Origin: Chelativorans sp. AA-79
GTDB taxonomy: Bacteria > Pseudomonadota > Alphaproteobacteria > Rhizobiales > Rhizobiaceae
Reading direction: 5' to 3'
Assembly (NCBI RefSeq): GCF_029457495.1
Contig: NZ_CP120361.1
Location: 2,062,001-2,126,000, forward strand
DNA length: 64,000 nt
Of this stretch, positions 8,791 to 16,586 are shown piece after piece. The number at the start of each line of letters is the position of its first letter. Position 1 is the first letter of the stretch. The translations under genes were made by a program, and so were the position numbers. The notes under the pieces were generated by a model, which had not been told where the DNA came from, did not search any database, and was given only the letters and a program-made list of their open reading frames with translations.

Positions 8791-9207
8791 CTATTTCCCG
8801 ACGATGGCCCATTCGAAACCGAAGGGATCGCGCAGCGCGCCGAAACGATCACCCCAGAACATCTTCTCGAGCGGCGTGACGATCTCCATGCCCTCGGCCT
8901 TGGAGGCGCGGTCCCACCAGAAGTCGACATCGTCCACGCACAGCGTGAGGGTGACGCCGGCAGGCTTGTTGAAGGCATGGCCGTATTCGGGATAGGGATC
9001 GCTCATCATCAGCGAGCCGCCGTTGATGTAGAGGTGCAGATGCATGGTGCGGCCCTGCTCGTCGACCGGGTGGCGGGCGACTTCCTTGGCGCCGAAGGCC
9101 TTTTCGTAATAAGCGGCGGCCTTGGTGGTGCCCTGGATCTGAAGATAGGCGATGACGCCGCCGCGCGGTTCGCCCGTTTCCCCGGGAGCAAGCTGGATCG
9201 CTGACAT
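8791..9207 (-). CDS. VOC-fold protein, PhnB/YdeI-like (last gene of the ECF42 array)
   Basis: 138 residues of the PhnB-like VOC group: A-Y-L-Q-I-Q-G near residue 20, A-A-A-Y-Y-E-K-A-F-G-A, L-M-M-S-D and the terminal D-P-F-G-F-E-W-A-I. The function of this group is unknown. The start ATG 9207 follows an AAGGAGAAGG ribosome binding site; the frame upstream is not family-like. It has its own ECF42-type promoter (9257-9285) and an intrinsic terminator downstream. PhnB-like VOC proteins are familiar neighbours of ECF42/DGPF genes. Confidence 0.9.
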   Translation of the reverse strand: MSAIQLAPGETGEPRGGVIAYLQIQGTTKAAAYYEKAFGAKEVARHPVDEQGRTMHLHLYINGGSLMMSDPYPEYGHAFNKPAGVTLTLCVDDVDFWWDRASKAEGMEIVTPLEKMFWGDRFGALRDPFGFEWAIVGK

Positions 9208-9256
9208 TTTCCTTCTCCTTTGGTTTTTCAGAAGCCCTCTCGCCGGGCTCGACCAA

Positions 9257-9285
9257 AGGACGGGCGGGCCGTGGCTAAACCGACA
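9257..9285 (-). promoter_or_regulatory. ECF42-type promoter of the VOC gene
   Basis: Read on the minus strand: TGTCGG (9280-9285), 17 bases, CGTCCT (9257-9262). The spacing and both hexamers match the other promoters of the array. It lies 49 bases before the ATG. Confidence 0.85.
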
Positions 9286-9344
9286 GGAGCGGTAAATTTT
9301 GTGGGCGGCCGCGCTCGGGGGGGAAGGAAGCGCGGCCGCCAGCC

Positions 9345-10907
9345 TCATTCCGCGGGGGCCGGAACGGGCTTTTCCGTGCGGTCCTCGGTGTCGGGCGTGC
9401 CGGAGCCGCGGAAGATCCCGAGGATCAGGACCGCCGTGAGAAAGGCGATCAGGGCGCTGGCCAGCGAGGTGAGCACCAGGCCGCCGGTGAAGGCATCGCG
9501 GGCGGTCGACAAGAATGTTCCGCCAAGGGTGGCGGGCAGTTCCGTGGCCACCGCAAGCGCGCCGCCCAGCGTATCGCGCGCCGCCTCGGCCATGGGAGCG
9601 GGAACGCCGGTGAGTGCATCGGCTTCCATGGTGCGGCGGTAGAGCGCGGTGACGACGCTCCCCAGGACGGCCACGCCCAGCGCGCCGCCGAGCTCAGCGC
9701 CCGTCTCGGACATGGCGGCGGCCGCGCCCGCCTTTTCCGGCGGGACGGAGCCGACGATGAGGTCGGTGGTGAGCGTGAAGACCGGGGCCAGCCCGAGAGA
9801 GAAAAGAGTGAAGGTGAAAGCCATCGCCGCCACGCTTTCGGCCTGGGCCGACCAGCTCTGGGCGACGAAGCCCATGGCCGCGACCAGGAGGCCGCCGGCC
9901 ATGATCACCGGCGGACGGGCGCGGGTCGTCATCTTCTGCGTCAGCATGGAGCCGACGATGAAGGCGAGGCTGGAGGGAAGCGAGACCAGTCCGGCCTGAA
10001 ACGGGGTCAAGCCGAGGACGAGCTGCAGATACTGCGCCACGAAGAAGAAGGAGCCGAAGGCGACGAAGACCGTGAGCAGATTGGTGGCGAGGGCGGCGCT
10101 GAAGGCGGCGCGGCGGAAGAGACGGACATCGATCAAGGGATCGTCGAGCTTCTTCTGGCGGCGGAAGAAGACCGTGCCGATGACGAAACCCGCGAGGATG
10201 AACAGGAAGGGTTCGACGCCCACACCATGCTCCGCCAGCCCTTTGATGCCGTAGATGACGGCGAGCACGGCGGCCAGCGAGAGGGCGGCACTCGGGATAT
10301 CGAGCCGGCCCGCTTCCGGGTCGCGGAACTCGGGCAGGAGGAAGGGGGCGACGGCCAGGAGCAGGATCATCACCGGCACGGCGATGAGGAAGACCGAGCC
10401 CCACCAGAAATAGGCGAGCAGCACGCCGCCGACGACCGGACCGATCGCGCCGCCGGCGGAGAAGGCGGAGATCCAGACCCCGATCGCGAAGGTCCGCTCG
10501 GCGGGATCATGGAACATGTTCCTGAGCAGCGAGAGCGTAGAGGGCGCGAGCGTGGCCGCCGAGACGCCCAGCACGGCGCGCGCGAGGATCAGCATCTCGG
10601 CCGTGGTGGCGAAGGCCGCGAAGACGGAGGCGAGGCCGAAAAGCGTGGCTCCGATCAGGAGCAGCTTGCGGCGGCCGATGCGATCGCCGAGCGTGCCCAT
10701 CGTGATGAGGGAGCCCGCAACCAGGAAGCCGTAGATATCGACGATCCAAAGGAGTTGCGAACTGGTGGGCTTCAGATCGGCGCTCAAGGCGGGCACCGCC
10801 AGATTGAGCACCGTCATGTCCATGGAATAGAGCAGGCAGGGGAGCGCAAGAACGGCAAGGCCGATCCATTCGCGTCGTCCGGCACGGGGCGGCGTTTCAG
10901 GAGCCAT
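9345..10907 (-). CDS. MFS drug:H+ antiporter, DHA2 (14-helix) family
   Basis: 520-residue inner-membrane exporter. The length and about 14 hydrophobic segments fit the DHA2/EmrB-QacA class. Early motifs are L-D/M-D-M-T-V-L-N-L-A-V-P in helix 1, W-I-V-D-I-Y in helix 2, the loop 2-3 motif G-T-L-G-D-R-I-G-R-R-K, and the antiporter motif region G-G-A-I-G-P-V-V-G-G in helix 5. A close match could be SmvA-like cationic biocide pumps, but the substrate is not proven. It lies in the ECF42 array, yet its 155-base upstream gap has no TGTCGG-N17-CGTC site, so it is probably read through from the DUF899 gene or has another promoter. Confidence 0.92.
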   Translation of the reverse strand: MAPETPPRAGRREWIGLAVLALPCLLYSMDMTVLNLAVPALSADLKPTSSQLLWIVDIYGFLVAGSLITMGTLGDRIGRRKLLLIGATLFGLASVFAAFATTAEMLILARAVLGVSAATLAPSTLSLLRNMFHDPAERTFAIGVWISAFSAGGAIGPVVGGVLLAYFWWGSVFLIAVPVMILLLAVAPFLLPEFRDPEAGRLDIPSAALSLAAVLAVIYGIKGLAEHGVGVEPFLFILAGFVIGTVFFRRQKKLDDPLIDVRLFRRAAFSAALATNLLTVFVAFGSFFFVAQYLQLVLGLTPFQAGLVSLPSSLAFIVGSMLTQKMTTRARPPVIMAGGLLVAAMGFVAQSWSAQAESVAAMAFTFTLFSLGLAPVFTLTTDLIVGSVPPEKAGAAAAMSETGAELGGALGVAVLGSVVTALYRRTMEADALTGVPAPMAEAARDTLGGALAVATELPATLGGTFLSTARDAFTGGLVLTSLASALIAFLTAVLILGIFRGSGTPDTEDRTEKPVPAPAE

Positions 10908-11062
10908 CGCAAAAATCCTCTACTCTCTGGCAGCCCTGCGAGGGCGCCGGTCGGATCGTCGGTTCAGCGGAACGGCCGCCCGGAGACAAGAGGCAGGGAC
11001 GGCCTTTCCCAGACATTCGCACACGCTTCCTGCCAACCTCGTGTCAGGAGAGCGGAAGCCCG

Positions 11063-11758
11063 TCAGGCGGGGTATTCGTCGTGCCGGTGAATCCAGTCGA
11101 GCGGTGTCTTCTCGTTGCGGCCTACCGGCGTCATATCGAGATACATGAGCGCGCCCAGCACTTCCTCGCCGCCGCGGGCGAAGGTGGAATAGGTATGGAA
11201 GACCGTGCCGTCCGCATCCCTGTAGAAGACGCTGAGACCCGGCAGGTCCGAAATGCCGGGATCGATGACCTCGTAGTTGTAGACGGCCTCGCCCTTCTCC
11301 AACTGCTCCCTGGTGAAGGAGACGTTGAAGTCGTAGTTGAAATCCGTCCTGCCCGAGGAGACCCAGGGGAAGGCCCAGCCCATACGCTTGCGATAGGCCT
11401 CGATCTTGTCGATGGGCGCGCGGGAGATGGCAACGTAGGTCACATCCTTGTGCAGGAAATGTTGGCGCGCGCCGTCGACGTGGTCCGCCTCGAAAGAGCA
11501 GCCGGCGCAGCCCGCCTCCCATTCGGGCGGGAACATGAAATGCTGGACAATGAGCTGGCTGCGGCCTTCGAACAGCTCGGCGAGGGTTCTTTCGCCGTCC
11601 GGCGCATCGAAAACGTAGTTCTTCTCGATTTTCACCCAGGGGAGGGCGCGACGCGCCTCCCCGATTTCGTCACGCAGCCGGGAGGCCTGTTTCTCCTTGG
11701 CGAGAAGCGTCTTGCGGGCCTCGATCCATTCTGCGCGCGATACGGTCCGGTGCTGCAT
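11063..11758 (-). CDS. DUF899 (thioredoxin-like) protein
   Basis: 231 residues of the DUF899 family, a thioredoxin-like fold often found beside ECF42/DGPF genes. The core reads Q-H-F-M-F-P-P-E-W-E-A-G-C-A-G-C-S-F, with a C-x-x-C pair near residue 90, then H-L-H-K-D-V-T-Y-V-A-I-S-R-A-P and a C-terminal H-R-H-D-E-Y. The biochemical role is unknown; a redox role is an inference from the fold and cysteines. The start was chosen at ATG 11758 after a GAGGAGAAGG ribosome binding site. Its own ECF42-type promoter is at 11802-11830. Confidence 0.9.
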   Translation of the reverse strand: MQHRTVSRAEWIEARKTLLAKEKQASRLRDEIGEARRALPWVKIEKNYVFDAPDGERTLAELFEGRSQLIVQHFMFPPEWEAGCAGCSFEADHVDGARQHFLHKDVTYVAISRAPIDKIEAYRKRMGWAFPWVSSGRTDFNYDFNVSFTREQLEKGEAVYNYEVIDPGISDLPGLSVFYRDADGTVFHTYSTFARGGEEVLGALMYLDMTPVGRNEKTPLDWIHRHDEYPA

Positions 11759-11801
11759 TTTCCTTCTCCTCTCGTTGATACGATCGCTGGCGATCCCCCG
11801 G

Positions 11802-11830
11802 AGGACGGATGCGGGAACGGCTTTCCGACA
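11802..11830 (-). promoter_or_regulatory. ECF42-type promoter of the DUF899 gene
   Basis: Minus strand: TGTCGG (11825-11830), 17 bases, CGTCCT (11802-11807), 43 bases before the ATG. Confidence 0.87.
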
Positions 11831-11858
11831 TTTTGTCCGGGAGAAGCTCAGTGCCTTT

Positions 11859-12224
11859 TCAAAGGAGCTCTTCGGCCAGATCGTCGATGGCGCGGACCTC
11901 CACCGTGCTGCCGGAAGCGAGCATCGGCAGGCGGGAGGCGAGCGACAGCGCTTCCTCCCGGTCCTTCGCCTGAACGAGGAAGAAGCCGAGCAACTGTTCC
12001 TTGGTTTCCGCGAACGGGCCGTCGGTGCTGACCACCTTGCCACCCTGCGAGCGCAGGACGGTGGCCTGCGAGGCCCATTCGAGCCCGTGGGAGGCGACGA
12101 AATGGCCGTGCTGCTTCAGGAACTCGTCATATTCCATTCCCTCGCGGACGCATTGCAGCGCATCCTCCATGGGGCGGGCCTTCATCTCCACCTCGTCGGC
12201 GTGGATCAGAAACAGAAACCGCAT
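11859..12224 (-). CDS. DGPF/YCII-domain protein, third copy
   Basis: 121 residues, YCII-related fold. The signature T-D-G-P-F-A-E-T-K-E-Q-L-L-G-F is near residue 67, with M-R-F-L-F-L-I-H-A-D-E at the start. DGPF proteins are the defining neighbours of ECF42 sigma factors. Their activity is unknown, although the fold has a possible His/Asp active site. ATG 12224 follows AAGGAGG; any longer frame overlaps the neighbouring gene and promoter. Its own ECF42-type promoter is at 12260-12288. Confidence 0.92.
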   Translation of the reverse strand: MRFLFLIHADEVEMKARPMEDALQCVREGMEYDEFLKQHGHFVASHGLEWASQATVLRSQGGKVVSTDGPFAETKEQLLGFFLVQAKDREEALSLASRLPMLASGSTVEVRAIDDLAEELL

Positions 12225-12259
12225 CGGATTTTTCCTCCTTGCTCGGATCCGGCGCCCCG

Positions 12260-12288
12260 AGGACGAACGCCAAAGCCGCGATCCGACA
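12260..12288 (-). promoter_or_regulatory. ECF42-type promoter of the third DGPF gene
   Basis: Minus strand: TGTCGG (12283-12288), 17 bases, CGTCCT (12260-12265), 35 bases before the ATG, in the 76-base gap after the second DGPF gene. Confidence 0.87.
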
Positions 12289-12300
12289 AAAACGAGATCG

Positions 12301-12657
12301 TCAGTGGTCGCCGGGTTTTCCCGCGGCCCGAACTTCGATGCGGCCATAGGCGCCGGGTGGTACCCTGGAGGCGAGCGCGATGGCCTCCTCCCGATCCCGC
12401 GCCTCGACCAAAAGGAAGCCCAGCAACTGCTCCTTGGACTCGGAAAAAGGCCCGTCCGTCGTGACTGTCTTTCCGCTGCGCGTGACGACATTGGTGGCGA
12501 GGGAGGGCGATTCCAATGCATGGGCGACAATCAGATGTCCCTGCCGTTCGAGCAGGTCGTCATAGTCGATGGAGTCCTGAACGAGCCGATCGAAATCCTC
12601 CTTGGGCAATGCCCGCAGCGCGGCTTCATCGGCATAGACCAGGCATATATAGCGCAT
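12301..12657 (-). CDS. DGPF/YCII-domain protein, second copy
   Basis: 118 residues. Starts M-R-Y-I-C-L-V-Y-A-D-E and carries T-D-G-P-F-S-E-S-K-E-Q-L-L-G-F near residue 71, then V-E-A-R-D-R-E-E-A. It is clearly paralogous to its two neighbours but diverged outside the signature. It sits 91 bases downstream of the sigma factor stop and has its own ECF42-type promoter at 12692-12720. Confidence 0.92.
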   Translation of the reverse strand: MRYICLVYADEAALRALPKEDFDRLVQDSIDYDDLLERQGHLIVAHALESPSLATNVVTRSGKTVTTDGPFSESKEQLLGFLLVEARDREEAIALASRVPPGAYGRIEVRAAGKPGDH

Positions 12658-12691
12658 ATTCGCCTCCCTTCTCCTGGAACGATACGCCCCA

Positions 12692-12720
12692 AGGACGCCG
12701 GTCCATGGGCCCCGCCGACA
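12692..12720 (-). promoter_or_regulatory. ECF42-type promoter of the second DGPF gene
   Basis: Minus strand: TGTCGG (12715-12720), 17 bases, CGTCCT (12692-12697), 34 bases before the ATG. Confidence 0.87.
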
Positions 12721-12748
12721 TTTTTCCCGATCCGGACGAGGAAAAATC

Positions 12749-14014
12749 TCAGGCGGATTTCGCCTTCGCCTTCCCCTCCGCGATCAGGCGGTCGATGTGC
12801 TGGCGGATGTGGGCGGCCTCCGCGGGGGTGCGTGCGAGGGAGATCGCCTTGTCGAAGGCGATGTGGGCCTCCCGGTCGCGGCCGAGCTCCATCAGAAGGG
12901 CGCCGCGCACGCCGTGGAAATAGAAATAGCCCGACAGCCGGTCCTTCAGCGGATCGACAAGCAGGAGGGCGGCTTCGGCTCCCTGCAGCTTGAAGACGGC
13001 GACGGCGCGGTTCAGCCGGACGATGGGGGAGGGCTGGAGGCGCTCCAGCATCTGGTAGAGAAGGTTGATCTCCTGCCAATCCGTGTCCTCCGGCTTCGCC
13101 GCGCGTGCGTGAAGCGCGGCGATCGCGGCCTGGACCTGATACGGGCCGGGCTTGCGGTGGCGCATCGCCTTGTCGACGAGCGCCAGGCCTTCCGTGATCT
13201 TGTCGCGGTTCCAGAGACCGCGGTCCTGGTCTTCGAGGAGAACGATATTGCCCTCGGCATCGAGACGGGCTGCCGTGCGGGCGTGCTGGAGGAGCATGAG
13301 GGCCAACAGACCCATGATCTCGGGCTCCGCCGGGAAGAGACGGAGGAGCAGGCGCGCGAGCCTGATCGCCTCCTCACAGAGCGGCTCGCGAACATGCACT
13401 TCGCCCCCGCTTGCCGAATAGCCCTCGTTGAAGATCAGGTAGATCATGGCCGCCACCGCCGCCAGCCGCTCCGCACGATCGACCGCGTCGGGTGCCGCGA
13501 AGGGCACGTCAGCCTCCGACACGCGGCGCTTGGCGCGGGTGATGCGCTGCTCCATCGCCTTTTCGTTGACGAGGAAGGCGTTGGCGATCTCGCGTACGGA
13601 AAGGCCAGAGACGATGCGCAGGGCGAGCGCCACCTGCTGGGTGGCGGGCAGGTCCGGATGGCAGCAGATGAACATCAACCGCAGGATGTCGTCACGGTAA
13701 TGGGAATCGTCGAGCCTTTCGGCCATGTCCGCCTCGGCATCGCCGAGGTCGGAGATGAGCTCATCGGGGGGAAGCGCGGTGTTGCGGCTGTCGCGGCGCA
13801 CGCTGTCCAGCGCCGCATTGCGGCCGACGAAGATGAGCCAGGCGGCGGGGTCGCGCGGCGGCCCCTTCACCGGCCAGGTCTTCATGGCGCGCAGGCAGGC
13901 TTCCTGAAAGGCTTCCTCGGCCCGGTCGAGATCGCGGAAATAGCGCAGGAGCGCGCCCATCGCCTGCGGGCGGGCGCCCGTCAATGCGGTCTCTATCCAG
14001 GCTAGGTCGGTCAT
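12749..14014 (-). CDS. ECF42-group RNA polymerase sigma factor with TPR-like C-terminus
   Basis: 421 residues, much longer than ordinary ECF sigma factors. Sigma region 2 covers about residues 10-80 (F-R-D-L-D-R-A-E-E-A-F-Q-E-A). Region 4 covers about 105-170 (L-R-I-V-S-G-L-S-V-R-E-I-A-N-A-F and R-I-T-R-A-K-R-R). The C-terminal extension carries the group's conserved D-T-D-W-x-x-I-N-L-L-Y and S-P-I-V-R-L-N-R-A-V-A. This architecture plus flanking DGPF genes defines ECF42, which works without a classical anti-sigma factor. It overlaps the upstream DGPF gene by 4 bases (ATGA), so it is translationally coupled to it and controlled by that gene's ECF42-type promoter, a positive feedback loop. Confidence 0.95.
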   Translation of the reverse strand: MTDLAWIETALTGARPQAMGALLRYFRDLDRAEEAFQEACLRAMKTWPVKGPPRDPAAWLIFVGRNAALDSVRRDSRNTALPPDELISDLGDAEADMAERLDDSHYRDDILRLMFICCHPDLPATQQVALALRIVSGLSVREIANAFLVNEKAMEQRITRAKRRVSEADVPFAAPDAVDRAERLAAVAAMIYLIFNEGYSASGGEVHVREPLCEEAIRLARLLLRLFPAEPEIMGLLALMLLQHARTAARLDAEGNIVLLEDQDRGLWNRDKITEGLALVDKAMRHRKPGPYQVQAAIAALHARAAKPEDTDWQEINLLYQMLERLQPSPIVRLNRAVAVFKLQGAEAALLLVDPLKDRLSGYFYFHGVRGALLMELGRDREAHIAFDKAISLARTPAEAAHIRQHIDRLIAEGKAKAKSA

Positions 14015-14397
14015 GATGCTACTTTCACCTCCTCGGGGAGCACGCCTTTTTCAAAGATCTGGACGGGGCGGATCTCGAAGGTGCAGCTTTCGCCCTCCTT
14101 CATGCGCTTGGCGAAGTCGACCACCTCGTCCAGATTCTCGCAGTCGACGAGATAGAAGCCCAGCAACTGCTCCTTGGTCTCGGCGAAGGGACCGTCGAGC
14201 ACCAGCTGCTCGTTGCCGGAGGCGCGCAGCGTGGTGGCGCCTGTCGTGGGCACGAGCCGAATGGCGGGGCCCATCTTGCCGCGCTCGATGAATTCCTTCT
14301 GGACGCGCTTGCGCTTGGCGAGGACGGCTTCGTCCTCGGCCTTGCTCCAGGACATCACCACATCCTCGTCGTGGTAGCAGAGAATGGCATAAAGCAT
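14011..14397 (-). CDS. DGPF/YCII-domain protein, first copy (leads the sigma operon)
   Basis: 128 residues. Begins M-L-Y-A-I-L-C-Y-H-D-E-D, with L-D-G-P-F-A-E-T-K-E-Q-L-L-G-F near residue 68. It is the first gene of the array and is coupled to the sigma factor by a 4-base overlap. The ECF42-type promoter lies 23 bases upstream of the ATG. It may sense or process the signal to which the sigma factor responds, but that is inference from context. Confidence 0.93.
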   Translation of the reverse strand: MLYAILCYHDEDVVMSWSKAEDEAVLAKRKRVQKEFIERGKMGPAIRLVPTTGATTLRASGNEQLVLDGPFAETKEQLLGFYLVDCENLDEVVDFAKRMKEGESCTFEIRPVQIFEKGVLPEEVKVAS

Positions 14398-14420
14398 GCG
14401 GGTTCACCTCGTTCGGTTGG

Positions 14421-14449
14421 AAGACGGCCGAGCATGCCTCAATCCGACA
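14421..14449 (-). promoter_or_regulatory. ECF42-type promoter of the first DGPF gene and the sigma factor
   Basis: Minus strand: TGTCGG (14444-14449), 17 bases, CGTCTT (14421-14426). It differs from the other four by one base in the -10 element. It lies 23 bases before the ATG and implies autoregulation. Confidence 0.85.
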
Positions 14450-14496
14450 GAGGCGGCGAGGATTTTCGCAAAGACGTGGGGAGGGTGCTTTCTCCC

Positions 14497-14524
14497 TTGC
14501 GCGCGGTGTGAAACCGGCTATGTC
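14497..14524 (+). promoter_or_regulatory. Possible pyrC promoter
   Basis: TTGCGC (14497-14502), 16 bases, TATGTC (14519-14524). Transcription would start only a few bases before the pyrC ATG at 14536. The -10 match is only partial. Confidence 0.3.
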
Positions 14525-14535
14525 TCGGCCTCGTC

Positions 14536-15576
14536 ATGAAAACGCTCACCATCAGGCAGCCAGACGACTGGCATCTCCATCTGCGCGACGGGGCGGTGCT
14601 TGCGGCCGTGGCGCCGCATTCGGCCGGTCATTTTTCCCGCGCGATCATCATGCCGAACCTCGTGCCGCCGGTCGTCACGACCCGGGACGCGGCAGACTAT
14701 CGCGAGCGCATTCTGGCGGCGCTGCCGCAGGGAAGCGGGTTCGAGCCGCTGATGACGCTTTACCTCACCGAATCGACGCAAGCCGATGATGTGGAATCAG
14801 GTTTCCGCAACGGGCTCGTGACGGCGGTGAAGCTCTATCCGGCGGGAGCGACCACCAATTCCCAGAGCGGCGTGCGCAATATCGAGACGGTCTATCCCGT
14901 GCTGGAGCGCATGGCGGCGATCGGCATGCCGCTCTGCGTGCATGGCGAGGTGACCGATCCGGCGATCGATATTTTCGACCGGGAGGCGGTGTTCATCGAA
15001 CGGGTGCTCGCGCCGCTGCGCAAGCGGCTGCCGGAACTCCGTATCGTCATGGAACATGTGACCACGAAGGACGGTATCGATTTCGCGCGGTCGCAGGACG
15101 AGAATGTTGGTGCGACGATCACCACGCATCATCTCATCATCAACCGCAATGCGATTCTCGCCGGCGGCATCCGCCCGCATTATTACTGCCTGCCGGTGGC
15201 CAAGCGCGAGACGCACCGGCTGGCGCTGCGCGCCGCCGCGACGTCGGGCGAGGGGCGTTTCTTCCTCGGCACCGATTCGGCGCCGCATCTCGATCCGCTC
15301 AAGGAATGCGCCTGCGGCTGCGCCGGCATCTTCAACGCGCCGAATACAATGGCCTGCCTGGCGCATGTGTTCGAGGAGGAAGGCGCGCTCGACCGGCTGG
15401 AGGCTTTCACCTCGCTCAACGGCCCTGCCTTCTACCGCCTACCGCCCAACGAGAAGCGCATCACGCTGAGGCGGTATGACAAGCCGGTGGAGATGGAGCG
15501 GAAGGTGAGTGTGGGCGAGGAGGCCGTCACCGTCTTCGATCCGATGTTCCCCATCCAATGGAAAGTGGAGGATTAA
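14536..15576 (+). CDS. pyrC: Dihydroorotase, class II
   Basis: Cyclises N-carbamoyl-L-aspartate to dihydroorotate in pyrimidine synthesis; cytoplasmic zinc enzyme. Metal ligands are visible in order: H-L-H-L-R-D-G near residue 13, the carboxylated lysine in V-K-L-Y-P-A-G near residue 100, [14 protein letters not shown], and the catalytic Asp in G-T-D-S-A-P-H. 346 residues is the normal class II length. No Shine-Dalgarno sequence precedes the ATG. pyrE follows 245 bases later across a structured spacer. Confidence 0.97.
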   Translation: MKTLTIRQPDDWHLHLRDGAVLAAVAPHSAGHFSRAIIMPNLVPPVVTTRDAADYRERILAALPQGSGFEPLMTLYLTESTQADDVESGFRNGLVTAVKLYPAGATTNSQSGVRNIETVYPVLERMAAIGMPLCVHGEVTDPAIDIFDREAVFIERVLAPLRKRLPELRIVMEHVTTKDGIDFARSQDENVGATITTHHLIINRNAILAGGIRPHYYCLPVAKRETHRLALRAAATSGEGRFFLGTDSAPHLDPLKECACGCAGIFNAPNTMACLAHVFEEEGALDRLEAFTSLNGPAFYRLPPNEKRITLRRYDKPVEMERKVSVGEEAVTVFDPMFPIQWKVED

Positions 15577-15615
15577 ACTTTTTAGGAGCGAAGAAGCCAC
15601 AAGAATGGTGAGATC

Positions 15616-15778
15616 ACCCCTCACTTGCGATTTCTAACACTTAGCTTCCGCTTCGCTCCAGCTAAGATGTTGAAATCGCTTTCTCTCCCACAAGGGGAGA
15701 GATAACGCGGCGTCGCCGTTGCGCCAATCACCGGCGCGGGTGATTGTTGGGACGGGGGCCGCAGCGCAAGTGAGGGGT
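15616..15778. repeat. Multi-stem palindromic element between pyrC and pyrE
   Basis: Perfect 14-bp outer arms (15616-15629 with 15765-15778) enclose three further stem-loops. They are a bulged stem of about 18 bp at 15628-15678, TCTCTCCC/GGGAGAGA at 15682-15702, and CAATCACC/GGTGATTG at 15725-15746. Fully folded it gives a multi-branched structure. CTCTCCC-ACAA-GGGGAGAG cores recall dispersed palindromic repeats of rhizobial intergenic regions. It could instead be an RNA element controlling pyrE. Confidence 0.75.
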
Positions 15779-15821
15779 ATATTGACCTGTTGAAGACGGT
15801 CCGAAGGAACCAAGCCCGCCC

Positions 15822-16526
15822 ATGTTCGCCAACAGTTTTCCCGACAAGACCCTGATCGCCGAGACGGCGGCCAAGATGCTGCTCGAGATCGAGGCGGTGC
15901 ATATCCGCGCCGACCAGCCCTTCACCTTCACCTCAGGCATCAAGAGCCCGGTCTATATAGACTGCCGCAAGCTCATCTCGTATCCGCGCATCCGATCGGC
16001 GGTCATCGATTTCGGGGCCTCCGTGGTCCTGCGGCAGGCAGGCTTCGAGCAGTTCGATGCAGTGGCCGGCGGCGAGACGGCGGGCATCCCGTTTGCGGCG
16101 TGGCTTTCGGAGCGGCTCGGCCTGCCGATGCTCTATGTGCGCAAGAAGCCCAAGGGCTTCGGGCGCAATGCGCAGATCGAGGGCGACCTCGCCGAAGGCG
16201 CGCGCGTGCTCCTGGTGGAGGATCTCACCACCGACGGCGGCAGCAAGATCAAGTTCGCGGAGGCGATCCGCAACGCGGGCGCGACGGTGAGCGACACCTT
16301 CGCGGTGTTCTATTACGATATCTTCCCCGATACGCCGGACCGGCTTGCGGCCGCCGGCATGCGGCTTCACTATCTCACCACCTGGTGGGACATCCTGGCC
16401 GTCTGCCGCAAGGAGAACCGCTTCGGGGCGGAAGCGCTCGACCAGGCGGAAGCGTTTCTCAAGGAGCCGCTCAAGTGGTCGGCCGACCATGGGGGCATCT
16501 CCGCGTTGCCGCGCGCGGAGAGTTGA
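15822..16526 (+). CDS. pyrE: Orotate phosphoribosyltransferase
   Basis: Transfers ribose 5-phosphate from PRPP to orotate to give OMP. 234 residues. The N-terminal hood has [14 protein letters not shown]. The flexible loop has [10 protein letters not shown] near residue 106. The PRPP-binding motif reads [13 protein letters not shown] near residue 130. The ATG directly follows the structured spacer; the pyrC stop is 245 bases upstream on the same strand. Confidence 0.96.
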   Translation: MFANSFPDKTLIAETAAKMLLEIEAVHIRADQPFTFTSGIKSPVYIDCRKLISYPRIRSAVIDFGASVVLRQAGFEQFDAVAGGETAGIPFAAWLSERLGLPMLYVRKKPKGFGRNAQIEGDLAEGARVLLVEDLTTDGGSKIKFAEAIRNAGATVSDTFAVFYYDIFPDTPDRLAAAGMRLHYLTTWWDILAVCRKENRFGAEALDQAEAFLKEPLKWSADHGGISALPRAES

Positions 16527-16586
16527 CGTTCACGTAAGAGGCGGACTAGGTTCTTCCGGTCGCCTTTACGGCCTGGAGGAACGGAC

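Noticed and set aside
10908..11062. Sixth ECF42-type promoter before the MFS gene
   Set aside because: TGTC and CGTCC fragments occur, but none with the TGTCGG-N17-CGTC arrangement.
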